DNA of 64,000 nucleotides from VAXT01 sp963827725 (GCA_963827725.1 CAWHBM010000001.1:1860001-1924000), one strand, 5' to 3'; positions 1 to 12,573 are shown, counted from the stretch's first letter. Translations and numbers: made by a program. Notes: generated by a model from the sequence alone, not told the origin.

Positions 1-1
1 C

Positions 2-1189
2 GCATCGCTGCTTGTCGATCGCCGGACGCGCTTCCGCCCGACCGGCTTCGAGGCCCCGTTAGCCGTCATTGTCGGATCGCTGTTCGCCTCGATCGTGGCC
101 AACCCGGAGCGCGTGGCGGCGTTTTCCTCCGTGGTCGACAAGAAGCTCATGTTCTTCCTTAGCTTCGTGCTCGTCCTCTACCTCACAGTGAGTGTGACTC
201 GACGACTCGACAACATCGACTACCTGATGAAGGCGCTCGTCTCCGGGGGAGCAGTCGTCGCGTGCTTCGCGATCGTCGAAGCGCGAACCGGCGTCAACGT
301 GTTCGACCAAATCCATCGCGTGGTCCCGATCTTGAGCCAGACTGGTGACACCGGCGGGTTTGTTCGCTCTGGCACGGCCAAGCTCCGCGTGTTCGGGTCC
401 GCCCAGCATCCGATCGCCTTGAGCGCAGCTCTCGTCATGCTTACTCCGCTCGCTCTCTACCTCGCGCGCCGCTATCGCCAACGCCGCTGGGTGATTTGCT
501 CACTGGCCCTGGTCGCCGGAAGCGCGTCGACAGTGTCGCGAACAGGAGTCATCATGTTCGTCGTCGTGGGGATCGTCTTCCTGTGGCTCCGTCGACGAGA
601 GACGCTCCGCATGTGGCCCGTGCTGCTGCTAGCGCCGGTCGCCATTCACTTCGCCCTCCCAGGGACGCTCGGAGCGATCAAGCAGTCATTTCTTCCTGCA
701 GGGGGTCTCATCGCAGAGCAGGAGTCGAAGCCGGGGGAAAGCGGGAGCGGGCGACTCGCCGACCTGGGCCCTGGGCTGCAGGAATGGAAGCAGCAACCTC
801 TTGTCGGACAGGGATTCGCCACGCGCGTGGTCGAACCGAACACTTCAGGCTCGGAAGCGAACATCCTGGACAATCAATGGCTCGGAACGTTGCTCGAGAC
901 TGGTGCCGTCGGTTTCTTCGGGTGGCTCTGGTTCTTCGTTCGCATCCTGCGGAGGTTTGGCGCGGAGGCAAAGCGCGACGAATCCGAGCGAGGATGGCTG
1001 TTGGCCGCGATTGCAGCGGGAGTGGCGGCGTATGCAGTTGGAATGACTACCTACGATGCGTTCTCGTTCATCCAGGTCACCTTCCTGTTGTTCATCTTTG
1101 TCGGACTTGGCTCGGCGCTGATGGCCGAGCAACCGACGCCGCTTGCCGTCCGGACGGCGCGCGGCGAGCCCGCGCCCTCTGGTAGCTGA
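2..1189 (+). CDS. O-antigen ligase/polymerase-like membrane protein (5' partial)
   Basis: The reading frame is open to the window's first bases, so the gene starts upstream; the GTG at 95 is probably internal. It is a polytopic inner-membrane protein with repeated hydrophobic segments. The block ending in SRTGVIMFVVVGIVFLWL and the later segment with VGQGF, DNQWL and GAVGFFGWLW match the Wzy/WaaL (PF04932) fold, in which a periplasmic loop sits between late TM helices. Family members polymerise or ligate surface glycans. The following genes (secreted beta-helix protein, methyltransferase, glycosyltransferase) support a cell-surface polysaccharide role. Exact substrate cannot be told. Confidence 0.8.
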   Translation, partial: ASLLVDRRTRFRPTGFEAPLAVIVGSLFASIVANPERVAAFSSVVDKKLMFFLSFVLVLYLTVSVTRRLDNIDYLMKALVSGGAVVACFAIVEARTGVNVFDQIHRVVPILSQTGDTGGFVRSGTAKLRVFGSAQHPIALSAALVMLTPLALYLARRYRQRRWVICSLALVAGSASTVSRTGVIMFVVVGIVFLWLRRRETLRMWPVLLLAPVAIHFALPGTLGAIKQSFLPAGGLIAEQESKPGESGSGRLADLGPGLQEWKQQPLVGQGFATRVVEPNTSGSEANILDNQWLGTLLETGAVGFFGWLWFFVRILRRFGAEAKRDESERGWLLAAIAAGVAAYAVGMTTYDAFSFIQVTFLLFIFVGLGSALMAEQPTPLAVRTARGEPAPSGS

Positions 1190-1379
1190 GCTATGTTCCT
1201 GCCTTCATCGCGGACGTATTCCGGCAGAGCCTCGGCGCCGAACCGCCCCGTACGATGAACGTGTTCTTCGACATGTGCCTATGACTCTCGAACCAGATTT
1301 GAGACTGCCAGCCGCGAAGCAAGCATGCCCCCCTATTTGGAGGATGCCGTGGCGCTAGCATCGCACCGATAAGCTGACC
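1190..1379. other. Intergenic, no gene seen
   Basis: About 190 bases between the ligase-like gene and the secreted beta-helix protein. No coding frame with a credible start, and no convincing hairpin or RNA. It presumably carries the promoter of the next gene. Confidence 0.4.
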
Positions 1380-4325
<2,946 letters not shown>

Positions 4326-4357
4326 CTAGGCGGTGCAGGGTGTCGGCGCCGGCGGAC

Positions 4358-5008
4358 TCAGCGCCGAACGGCGATCAGGCTCTTCGTCAGACCGAGAACA
4401 CGCTCGCGGTGGATCTCGGCGTCGGGAAACAGCCGCCGCAGATCCTTGCTCGACAGCAGGCTGATCTCTTCCCACACGCCCTTCGGCTGCCAGCCGAGCG
4501 TAAACCGGCGATTCAATGCACGCTGGACGCGCTCGGGCAGGAACTGGTAGAGCGGCAATTGGTAGTGAGGCTCGATCGGAAAGTAACGATTGGGCGTTTG
4601 TACGAAGTAGCGCTGCGCAACGCGCCGGATTTCGGACGCGAAGGCGGGCTGCCGCTCGTGGGGAACGTGCTCGATCACCGAGTTGGAGAACGCGATGTCG
4701 AACTCACTGTCTCCAAATGGCAGTTGCGTGCCGTCTGCCTGCAGCACCGTTACGTTCGGCGCCGACAGCCAACCGCTGTCGTCCGGATTAAGGTCCACGG
4801 CCACGATCGGGTTGACGGTATTGAACCGTTCTAGCGACGCTCCCCACCCTGCCCCCACGTCGACGATCCGGTCAGTCGGCCGCACCCCGCAGAGGCGCTC
4901 GAACATCTCGTAGCGACGTTTCCGCCACCTTCGGACGGTCGCGCTGTTCTTCGCCCACGATCGCAAGGGGCCGAAGAGAAGACCGCTCACAGGGGCGTTG
5001 TAGCACAC
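4358..5008 (-). CDS. Class I SAM-dependent methyltransferase
   Basis: 216 residues. The SAM-binding motif I is VDVGAGWGAS, followed by an acidic end of strand 2 (VAVDLNP), the motif DGTQLPFGDSEFD and a post-III FSNSVIEHVPH, as in Methyltransf_11/25 proteins. The C-terminal half is rich in aromatic residues. It sits convergent to the beta-helix gene and divergent from a GT4 glycosyltransferase, so modification of a surface glycan or lipid carrier is a reasonable guess. The substrate cannot be inferred. Confidence 0.85.
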   Translation of the reverse strand: MCYNAPVSGLLFGPLRSWAKNSATVRRWRKRRYEMFERLCGVRPTDRIVDVGAGWGASLERFNTVNPIVAVDLNPDDSGWLSAPNVTVLQADGTQLPFGDSEFDIAFSNSVIEHVPHERQPAFASEIRRVAQRYFVQTPNRYFPIEPHYQLPLYQFLPERVQRALNRRFTLGWQPKGVWEEISLLSSKDLRRLFPDAEIHRERVLGLTKSLIAVRR

Positions 5009-5076
5009 AGACGCGAACGCCTCGGGACGGGTCGCAGAGGAATCCGTCCGGTCGCGGCGCTTCTATCATCGGGCCC

Positions 5077-6465
5077 ATGAGCGTGACGCCTCCGGTCGGA
5101 CCGCCACATCAGACCGGACCGGTTGGCGGACGGCGTGTGCTCTTCCACTCGTACCACTTTCCGCCGATTGGCGGCTCCGGTGCGCAACGCCCGCTGAAGA
5201 TGGTTCGCTACCTGACCGAGCTTGGGTACGAACCGGTGGTGATCACAGGCGGGGGTGCGACCGCCGACCGCTGGGCGCCCGAGGACGAGACGTTGCTCGG
5301 CGAGCTGCCCCCAGGAGTCGACGTCCGCCGCCTTCCCTTCTCGGAGCATCCGGAGACGAGCTCGCGCTGGCGCGGACGTGCGGAGCGCTGGCTCGGGCTG
5401 CGATCTTCCTGGGCCCGCTGGTGGATCGAAGGGAGCGTCGAGCTGGGATACGACGCCGGCGCCGGTGTTGATCTGATCTACGTCTGGATGCAGCCCTACG
5501 ACTCGGCCGAAGCGGGGGCCGCGCTCTCCCGAGCACTCGGCAGGCCATGGGTCGCCGACCTGGGCGACCCATGGGCGCTGGACGAGATGATGGTCTACCC
5601 CACTGCCCTCCACCGCCGCAGGGAGCTACGGCGCATGCGAACCCTGCTCGGGACTGCAGCTGCGATCGTGATGAGTACACCGGAGGCAGCAGGGCGGCTC
5701 TTGGCGGAGTTTCCGGAACTCCGGGACCGGCCCGTCGTCGCAATCCCGAACGGCTTCGACGCTTCGGATTTCGAAGCGCACGTGCAGCCGCGAGAGGACG
5801 CATCGTTCCGGCTCGTGCACACGGGCTATCTGCACACGCAGCTCGGCCTCGAGCACCGGAGGCGCCTGCCGCTTCGGCGCGTCCTTCGCGGAAGCGTCCC
5901 GGGCCTCGACATCCTGACCCGCTCGCACGTGTACGTCCTCCGCGCGATTGAGATCGTGCTCGAGCGGGATCCGTCACTTGCAGCCACGCTCGAGTTCCAC
6001 CTCGCAGGGGTCCTCACTCCCGACGACGAGGCGGCGACTCGGGACTCGCCTGTCGTGCGGTTACGTGGCTATCTGACGCATGCGGAGTCGATCGAACTGA
6101 TGCGCACGGCGGACTTGCTCTTCCTGCCGATGCAGAACCTGCCCCGGGGGGCGCGCGCGACGATCGTCCCGGGCAAGACCTACGAGTACCTCGCGTCGGG
6201 AACGCCCATCCTCGGCGCTGTCCCGGACGGCGACGCGCGGGACATCCTGTCCGAGGCCGGGAACGCGCTGCTCTGCCGCCCCGACGACGTCGAGGCAATG
6301 GTGAACGCCCTCGAAGGGCAAATCGAGCGCCGGCGTTCGGGCTCGTCCGTTCCGTCGCCGGCGCCCGACGTCGTTGCTCGCTTCGAGTATCAAAAGCTCG
6401 CGGAGCAACTCGCGGTGGTCTTCGGCGACATCGTCGCCCCCCACCCGCGCCGCCGTGCTCAGTGA
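5077..6465 (+). CDS. Glycosyltransferase family 4 (GT-B fold)
   Basis: 462 residues, ATG start. The N-terminal GT4 fold opens with RVLFHSYHFPPIGGSGAQR, the glycine-rich acceptor loop of this family. The C-terminal donor domain shows LRGYLTHAESIELM, then PGKTYEYLASGTPILGAV, where the Glu of the E-x7-E-like motif sits. It would transfer a nucleotide-activated sugar to an acceptor at the cytoplasmic membrane face. The neighbouring ligase-like protein and methyltransferase suggest surface polysaccharide assembly. Donor and acceptor are unknown. Confidence 0.85.
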   Translation: MSVTPPVGPPHQTGPVGGRRVLFHSYHFPPIGGSGAQRPLKMVRYLTELGYEPVVITGGGATADRWAPEDETLLGELPPGVDVRRLPFSEHPETSSRWRGRAERWLGLRSSWARWWIEGSVELGYDAGAGVDLIYVWMQPYDSAEAGAALSRALGRPWVADLGDPWALDEMMVYPTALHRRRELRRMRTLLGTAAAIVMSTPEAAGRLLAEFPELRDRPVVAIPNGFDASDFEAHVQPREDASFRLVHTGYLHTQLGLEHRRRLPLRRVLRGSVPGLDILTRSHVYVLRAIEIVLERDPSLAATLEFHLAGVLTPDDEAATRDSPVVRLRGYLTHAESIELMRTADLLFLPMQNLPRGARATIVPGKTYEYLASGTPILGAVPDGDARDILSEAGNALLCRPDDVEAMVNALEGQIERRRSGSSVPSPAPDVVARFEYQKLAEQLAVVFGDIVAPHPRRRAQ

Positions 6466-6805
6466 GCGCCTCGCTTGGCGAGCAGCGACCGGGATCGTCT
6501 GGCAGAGGATCTTTAAGGTGATGCCGGGCGTCACATCCAGCCGCTATTGCCCCCGGGCGGTGGATCGTGTCGGCCCAGTCGAACTCGCCGGAAATCGGCG
6601 CGGCGACACGACGAAACGGGGCTTAAAGCGCCAGTAGCGGTCCGAGCGAGCACCACTCGCCGGAGCTGGCCGAAGAGTCGCCGTTCAACTGCAGGCGGGT
6701 AGAGGTTCCAAATAGGAAAGCCGCGCCACAAGTTCCAGACCATCTAGCCAAAACCTCGCCAAATGGCTAGCCGACGCGAGCAAGCCTCCTGCCTATGATC
6801 GTGAC
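6466..6805. other. Intergenic, upstream of the RiPP locus
   Basis: About 340 bases with only short overlapping frames and no credible gene. A 7-base inverted repeat (CTAGCCA...TGGCTAG) lies near 6744-6770, about 40 bases upstream of the GTG start of the ABC ATPase. It could be an operator, but this is weak. The region probably carries the promoter of the lasso-like operon. Confidence 0.35.
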
Positions 6806-7850
6806 GTGGGGGCGACGATCGTCAGCTTGCCGAAAGCTCAAGAATCCTTGGCTGCCAGCCCGCCTGGCGCGCGGCCGGAAATAGCCGCGTTCGACGTGAC
6901 ACGCGAGTTTCGCGGCGCGCTCGTCCTCGACGGCGTCTCGCTCGATGTCGCGGCGGGCGGGATTCACGCACTGCTCGGCCCGAACGGCGCCGGCAAGACA
7001 ACTCTTCTCCGGATCCTCGCAGGTATCGCGAAACCGAGCTCTGGGTCGATTCGGGTCGCCGGCCTCGATGCGGCCGCCAACCCGCACGAGCTACGCCGTC
7101 TAATCGGCGTCGTTCCGTCCGGCGACCGCTCTTTCTATCTGCGTATCTCGGGCCTCGAAAACCTTGCCTTCTTCGCGCGACTGCACGGGATGTCTCGCCG
7201 GCGTGCATTCGCGAAGGCCAACGACGTGCTGTCGGCCGTCGGGCTGGCCGACGCGAGCGAGAAGGCGGTGGGGGTCTACTCGCACGGGATGCAGAAGCGC
7301 CTCTCGATTGCCCGTGCTCTCCTGACCGACCCGCACGTGCTTCTCGTCGACGAGGCCACTCACGACCTCGACCCGGAGGGCGCACGCCGAGTCCGCGAAC
7401 TGATCGAACGGGCCGCGCGCCGGCGGAGCCGCGGTGCTCTGGGCGACACAGAGGCTGGACGAGATCAGGGGTTTCGCCGGCGAAGTGACCCTGATCGATC
7501 ACGGCCGCACCCGCTTCCGAGGCAGCGTTCACGAACTGCTCGAGCACGCCGTTCCACGCCACTACGTGCTTCAGCTCCGAAACGGCAGCCTGGCGGCAGG
7601 CGAGCTCGAGCGGGAGATCCATGGGCTAGTCGCTCCCTTCGGGCGGGTAGCGGCCGCGGGCCCGGAGAGCTCGGAGCACTTCCTCGTCTCGCTCGACGAC
7701 GACTCTGTGCTCGGCGACGTCGTGGCTGCGCTTGCGGCGGCCAAGGTCCAGGTCCTCGCCTGCCGGCAGGAGCGGTCGGAGATCGAGGAGGCTTTCCTCG
7801 CCCTGACCGCCGAGGAGCCGCTCGTGATCGCAGGTTGTCCCTCGCCGGCA
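6806..7850 (+). CDS. ABC transporter ATP-binding protein (frameshifted), lasso-type locus
   Basis: GTG start. Walker A is GPNGAGKTT, the signature region is YSHGMQKRLSIARALL and Walker B is VLLVDEATHDLDPEGA. This is the Nod/drug-exporter type of ATPase that pairs with ABC-2 permeases. Around 7425 the frame slips: the continuation AAVLWATQRLDEIRGF lies one frame over and carries the typical C-terminal part (HGRTRFRGSV). The broken piece still reads as normal family sequence, so a one-base indel is likelier than a true pseudogene. The 3' boundary with the permease is not resolvable. The context suggests export of the RiPP made by the downstream genes. Confidence 0.75.
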
Positions 7851-8684
7851 GCCCCGGCTGCGCTTTGCGCTCGGCGAGCTGAGGAAGCTGCCCGCATTCG
7901 TCCGACGGGACTTCCTGGTCGCCTGGAGCTACCGAATGGCTTTCGTCTCGGACATCGTGAACCTCGACGGGCCAGGTGCTGCTCTTCTACTTCATCGGCC
8001 TGATGATCGACCCCAGCAAGCTGCCGACGTTCGGCGGGACTCAAGTCACCTACTTGGAGTTCGCGGCGATCGGGATCGCGCTCGGCGTCTTCATGCAGCT
8101 CGCACTCGACCGGGTCTCGACCGCCTTGCGCGGAGAGCAGCTGATGGGCACGCTCGAGTCGCTCCTCGTGACCCCAACGTCGCCGTCGACCGTCCAACTG
8201 GGCTCGGTCGCATTCGACCTCATCTACATCCCGATACGGACCGCGGTTTTCCTGTGTCGCAGTCGCGCTGGCCTTCGGCCTGCACTTCGATCTCGGCGGG
8301 CTGGCGCCGGCTCTCCTGGTTCTGCTCGTCTTCATCCCGTTCGTCTGGGGCCTCGGAGTCGCGAGCGCAGCCGTGATCATGACCTTCCGTCGCGGGGGCG
8401 GCGTGATGGGCATCGGCGTCGTCGGGCTCGGGCTCATCTCGGGAATCTACTTTCCGCTCGATTTGCTCCCCGACTGGCTGGCGGCGGTCGCCGCGTTCAA
8501 TCCAATCGCGATCGCCATCCAGGGCATGCGCGAGGCATTGCTCGGCGGAGTCGGGTGGGCGGAGAGCGCGCGCGACATGCTGGTGCTGGCGCCGATGTCG
8601 GCTGCGTCGCTCACGCTGGGTCTCACTGCCTTCCGCTTCGCCGTTCGCCGTGAGCGGCGCCTCGGCACGCTGGGGCTCTACTGA
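7851..8684 (+). CDS. ABC-2 type permease (multiply frameshifted), lasso-type locus
   Basis: Family-like segments appear in three frames: FVRRDFLVAWSYRMAFVSDIV, then VLLFYFIGLMIDPSKLP with LRGEQLMGTLESLLVTP, then VMGIGVVGLGLISGIYFPLDLLPDWL with FNPIAIAIQGMR. Together these cover a complete ABC-2 permease of about 270 residues with six TM segments. The junctions near 7975 and 8250 need one-base corrections. The last frame ends at 8684, two bases before the nucleotidyltransferase gene. It is the membrane partner of the preceding ATPase. The start is uncertain, near 7830-7890. Confidence 0.7.
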
Positions 8685-8686
8685 CG

Positions 8687-9806
8687 ATGGCGTCCTGGGT
8701 GGGAAGAGCAACGGCGTCGCTCGCCGCCGAGGCGCCGATCGCCCAGATCGACGACACCGGGGACGACCTCTGGGCGCAGCGTCGACGAGCTGATCGACCG
8801 GGCGCCCGGCCTCGACGCGCTGATCGCTCACCGGCTTCACCTTCTTGCCGCCCTCCACTGGACGAAGACAGGACGCCCTGTGTCGCAAGCACTTGTCAGA
8901 CGAGCGGCGCTGCTACCGCGTTCGTGGCGCTTGTCGCAGAATCGTGCTCCAGAAGGTCCGTGACGCTTGCGACGGACCGATCATCTTGATCAAAGGCCCG
9001 GAGGCGGCCGCGTACTACCCCGATTCCTCGGTGCGGCCCTACCGAGACCTGGATCTTCTCGTGCCTGACGCAGCCGCCGTACAGCGCGCGCTGCTCGCGG
9101 CGGGCTTCGAGCTGACCGGAGACGAGCGGCTCTACCGGGACATCCACCACCTCCGTCCCGTCCTTCGGCCGGAACTGCCGCTACTGATCGAGGTGCACGA
9201 ACGTCCAAAGTGGGTCGAGGGCCTGCCTGGCCCCGCAGTCGAGGAGCTCTTCGCGGTGGCCGTGCCGAGCGCGACAGGGGTGGACGGCATCCTCGACGCT
9301 ACCGCCTGCGCATCATGCGCTCGTCCTCGCCGCGCACGCGTGGGCGCACGTACCGTTGAGACGGCTGCTCGACATCGTGGACGTGGCTGCCGTCGCCGGG
9401 CGAGCGGACGACAGGTGAGCTTCGCGAGCTCGCCCGTGCCTGGGGGCTCGAGAGGTTGTGGAGGACTACGGAGACGCAGCGATTCACGTCGCTGCTGTAC
9501 GACGGCCGCAAGTCGATCGGCGCTGCGCACCTGGGCGCGGCATCTTCTGCTCGGCGCGCGAGCGCAGCGTTCTCGAGTCACATCTGGAACGCAGCTTCTC
9601 GTCGTTCTGGGCGCTCGCCGCTACGCCGTGCACTTAAGGAGATGACCAGGGAGATGGCGCAGCATTTTCGCCGCGAACCCGGGGAGAGCTGGCGCGTGAA
9701 GATCGGCGCGCAGCGTCCGGGCTCTCCGGAATCCCTTCTCGAGCGTTGCCGATCACGATCGGGCGATGGAGGCTCACGGGCTTGCAGGCGCCGTCGAAGG
9801 AGGTGA
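8687..9806 (+). CDS. Nucleotidyltransferase-fold protein of RiPP clusters (frameshifted)
   Basis: The clear core is IKGPEAAAYYPDSSVRPYRDLDLLVPD, the pattern of the NTP_transf_5 family (PF14907), with the D-x-D metal ligands in RDLDLLV. Family members are common in lasso-peptide clusters, where some modify a phosphorylated peptide. The N-terminal part (VDELIDRAPGLDALIAHRLHLLAALHW) and the C-terminal part (HALVLAAHAWAHVPLRRLLDIVDVAA) lie in other frames, so several one-base indels break the gene. It ends at 9806 and the PqqD-like gene starts three bases later behind AAGGAGG. Role here: probable tailoring of the lasso-like peptide. Confidence 0.65.
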
Positions 9807-9809
9807 GCA

Positions 9810-10077
9810 ATGGAGACTCTGCGACTACGAACTAACGATCTGAGCTGGCGCGAGATCGACGATGAGGTGATCGCCGTCGACGTCGAGACGTCGACCTACC
9901 TCGGCGCAAACAAGGCCGGCACCCTTCTGTGGCAGCGACTGGGCGGAAGCGGCGGCGACCAGGCAGGAGCTGGCCGAGATTCTCGTACAGACCTACGGCA
10001 TCGACCCCGAGCGGGCCGCCGCGGACGTCGACGCCTTTCTCGGCGAACTCGCCGCGCAAGGCCTGCTCGCCGCCTGA
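9810..10077 (+). CDS. PqqD-like RiPP recognition element (lasso B1), frameshifted
   Basis: ATG behind a strong AAGGAGG ribosome site. The first 47 residues (SWREIDDEVIAVDVE, YLGANKAGTLLWQRL) are the beta-strand half of a PqqD domain. The continuation in another frame (RQELAEILVQTYGI, RAAADVDAFLGELAAQGLLAA, stop at 10075-10077) is its helical half. Total is about 88 residues, the normal length of stand-alone lasso B1 proteins, with an indel near 9945-9960. It would bind the leader peptide (YxxP motif) of the precursor and deliver it to the B2 protease. Its stop is one base from the B2 start. Confidence 0.8.
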
Positions 10078-10078
10078 G

Positions 10079-10434
10079 ATGCGACGCGTCGATCTCCCGA
10101 CGCTGCGAGCAGCGTGGTGGGCCCAGCGCGCCTTGCGCCGGGCGCGCCGCACGCTGCGCCGGGACGGGCTGGCGCACGCCGCCGTGACCGATCCGCCGGC
10201 GCTCGAGGATCACGCCAGCCGAGGCGTCCACGCGGTGCTTCGGAGGAAGCCGAGCACCTGCCTCGAGCGCGCCCTCGTCCTTCAGCGCTGGCACGCCGCG
10301 CAGGGCATCGAGCAGGACGTGATCATCGCCGTCAAGGGCCCTGCCGACAACTTCGCGGCCCATGCGTGGGTCGACGGTGAGCCGAGACCTGGACGAGTCG
10401 TTCGAAGAACTGCTGCGGCTCCCGGCGCCGATGA
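10079..10434 (+). CDS. Lasso-peptide B2-type leader peptidase (transglutaminase-like), frameshifted
   Basis: ATG start. It contains LRRKPSTCLERALVLQRWHAAQGIEQDVIIAV, with the catalytic Cys of the Transglut_core3 family (PF13471), and NFAAHAWVDG with the catalytic His. Asp in the following segment would complete the triad. These proteins remove the leader of lasso precursors. The frame changes near 10380 and continues as RDLDESFEELLRLPAP. A TGA at 10432 overlaps the ATG of the cyclase gene, so the two are probably translationally coupled. The length of about 117 residues fits B2 proteins. Confidence 0.8.
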
Positions 10435-11658
10435 CCGCGCCTCAGCCCTACGAGCTCACTCCGCTCGAGGTGGCCTCGGGGCTGGTCTTCGGGCTCACAC
10501 CGACGCTCCCGATGCCGACGGAGGTCGTTCGCCGACCCGATCGAGGCGTTCGAGCGGGTCATCCTTACCGCGCTCCAGCGGCCGCCCTTGCGTCGTCAGC
10601 TTCTCGGGTGGACGGGATTCCTCGGCAGTGCTGGCTGCCGCCGTCCGCGTCGCCCGCCGCGAAGGTCTGCCGCTTCCGATTCCCTCGACGAACAGATTCC
10701 CGGCGGCCAAGGACAGCCACGAGTCGGACTGGCAGGAGCGCGTTGTCGCGCATCTGGGCCTCGACGACTGGCTGAAGCCGGAGTTCACCGACGAGCTCGA
10801 CTGCGTCGGGCCGGTCGCGACGAGCGTGCTTCGCCGCCACGGCCTTCTCTGGCCTTTCAACGCTCATTTCCACGTCCCGCAACTGGAGGCCGCCGCCGGC
10901 GGTTCGCTCCTCACCGGTATCGGCGGCGACGAGACCCTGAGCGCGTCGAGCTGGGCGCGTGCGCAAGCGGTCCTTTCCGGCCGGGCGAAGCCCGAGCGGC
11001 CGCGACATCCTGCGCGTCGGCTTCCTCGCTGCTCCTCCACCGGTTCGTCGGGCCGTGCTGCGCAGACGCGTACCGCTGGCGAGTACTCCTGGCTCCGGCC
11101 GCCGGCCCGCCGCGCCGTCTCGCAACGAGCTGCGCCGCGCAAGGAGCGTCCGAGCCGTTCGGCTGGGAAGCGCAGTTCGGCTGGCGGCTGCGTTTCCGCT
11201 ACCTCCACGTGGGCCTCTCGAGCCTGGATCTGCTGGCCGCCGATGCCTCCGTCCGGATCGTGCACCCCTTCACCGACGCAGGATTCTCGGCTGCGCTTGC
11301 CCGTCTCCCGAAGCCGCGCCGATACACCGACCGCACGGCTGCGATGCGTCTCCTGTTCGGCGATCTCCTTCCCGACGACGTGCTCGCCCGCACGACCAAG
11401 TCCAGCTTCGACGAGGCCTTCTGGAGCGACTGGAGCCGCGCGTTCGCCGCGGACTGGGAGTGGTGCGGGCGCCGATCCAGAGCTCGTCGACGTCGAAGCG
11501 CTTCAGCAGGAGTGGAGCCTCGCCCGAGCCCGATCCCCGCTCCTTCACGCTGCTGCAAGCCGCATGGATCGGCCGCAGAACGGCCGGATCTGGGAGCTAT
11601 GCGAGCTAGTCCGATGGCCAGTACCTCTGCGGTGCGATGCAAGCTACCGTTTATCTAG
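10431..11658 (+). CDS. Asparagine-synthase-like cyclase (lasso C protein), frameshifted
   Basis: Starts MTAPQPYELTPLE. The PP-loop ATP-pyrophosphatase motif is clear (VVSFSGGRDSSAVLAAAV), followed by AAKDSHESDWQE and LLTGIGGDETLS, all features of the asparagine synthase C-terminal domain (PF00733). In lasso systems this domain adenylates an Asp/Glu side chain so that the N-terminal amine closes the ring. No N-terminal Ntn glutaminase domain is seen, so the protein (about 400 residues) is shorter than usual C proteins. Frames change at least near 10530, 10590, 10990 and 11480. The exact 3' end is uncertain (11609-11710). Confidence 0.75.
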
Positions 11659-11671
11659 TCTGCGGGGGATT

Positions 11672-11857
11672 ATGCCGATGAGCAATTCGCCAACCACGAC
11701 GTCGAGCTGAGCTCATACGAGGCTCCGGGCCTGGTCGTTCTCGGCACGGTCCACGACCTAACGCTGACGGGCTGCTGGTGGGACAAGCAGCTCGGCGGCA
11801 CCGACGGGTTCACGTTGATGGGCATCGCGGTGCCCATCTCGGACTGCTCGAGCCTAG
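11672..11857 (+). CDS. Candidate lasso-type precursor peptide (hidden, probably frameshifted)
   Basis: Not an intact reading frame. Bases 11716-11766 encode YEAPGLVVLGTVHDLTL, an excellent lasso leader: YxxP, then L, then G, then a Thr near the cleavage site, the elements bound by a PqqD-like B1 protein. The following codons (11767-11853) encode TGCWWDKQLGGTDGF, then TLMGIAVPISDCSS. The in-frame upstream stop is at 11656 and no start codon lies in this frame. The ATG codons at 11672 and 11678 (MPMSNSPTTT) are one frame off, so one indel near 11700 would restore the gene. A TAG at 11855 would end it after one more indel. It sits directly behind the B1-B2-C genes. Core boundaries are uncertain. 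Confidence 0.6.
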
Positions 11858-11884
11858 CCGGCGTTCACTCGTCAGAGCCCAGGC

Positions 11885-12573
11885 TTATGCCGCGTGTGCC
11901 TCGACCTCGTCGGCCTCGGTCGAGAGCAGGCCGTTGATCTGCGCCCAGCGGCTGGCCTCGGTCCGGTTGGTCACGTCGAGCTTGCGGTAGATGTTCGACA
12001 GGTGGAACTTCACGGTCTGCTCGGTCACCCAGAGCATGCCGGGCAAGGGTCGCGTTCGAGTGGCCTTCGGCGACGAGCTTGAGAATCTCGAGCTCGCGCC
12101 GTCGTAAGGCCGCCGGGCCTCTCCGGCCTGATTTGAGCCTCGTCCGGCGGTGCATCCGGGACGGGCGAGGAGCCCGGCGTGAAGACCGAGTGCTCGAAGG
12201 CCTGCCTCACTGCCGACGCCACGTCATCCGGATGGGCGGTCTTAACGACATAGGCGGAAGCGCCCGCGGCCAACGCGTTATCGATATTCGCGGTGTCGTG
12301 ATACGTCGAGAGGACGATTGCCCGGAGCTTCGGCGTTGTCGCGCAAGCCTGCCGCAGCACATCGAGCCCGCTTGGCTCACCCGGCAGCGCGTTGATCTCC
12401 ACCGTTAGGAGGTCGGGGCTTCGATCCTCGACCAGCCTCGGTGCGTCTCGGCCCGAACTCGTCTTCCCAATGACATCGACCCCGACGCGCCCGAGGACGA
12501 GCTCGATTGCGTCCAGCCAGATCGGATGAGGATCGAGAAGAACCGCCTCCAGGGCTGCCGTGGACGAAGTCAT
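11885..12573 (-). CDS. NarL/LuxR-type response regulator with atypical receiver (frameshifted)
   Basis: Starts MTSSTAALEAVLLDPHP at 12573. The receiver domain has the conserved Lys (YVVKTAHP) and Thr/Ser region (IVLSTYHD). The phospho-acceptor position reads LLTVEINALP, with Glu where Asp is expected. The C-terminal HTH (RRRELEILKLVAEGHSNATLA, then QTVKFHLSNIYRKLDVTNRTEA in another frame) is a normal LuxR domain ending at the TAA at 11885. Indels near 12050 and 12110 break the frame. It is divergent from a second response regulator at 12766, and no histidine kinase is nearby. Confidence 0.8.
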
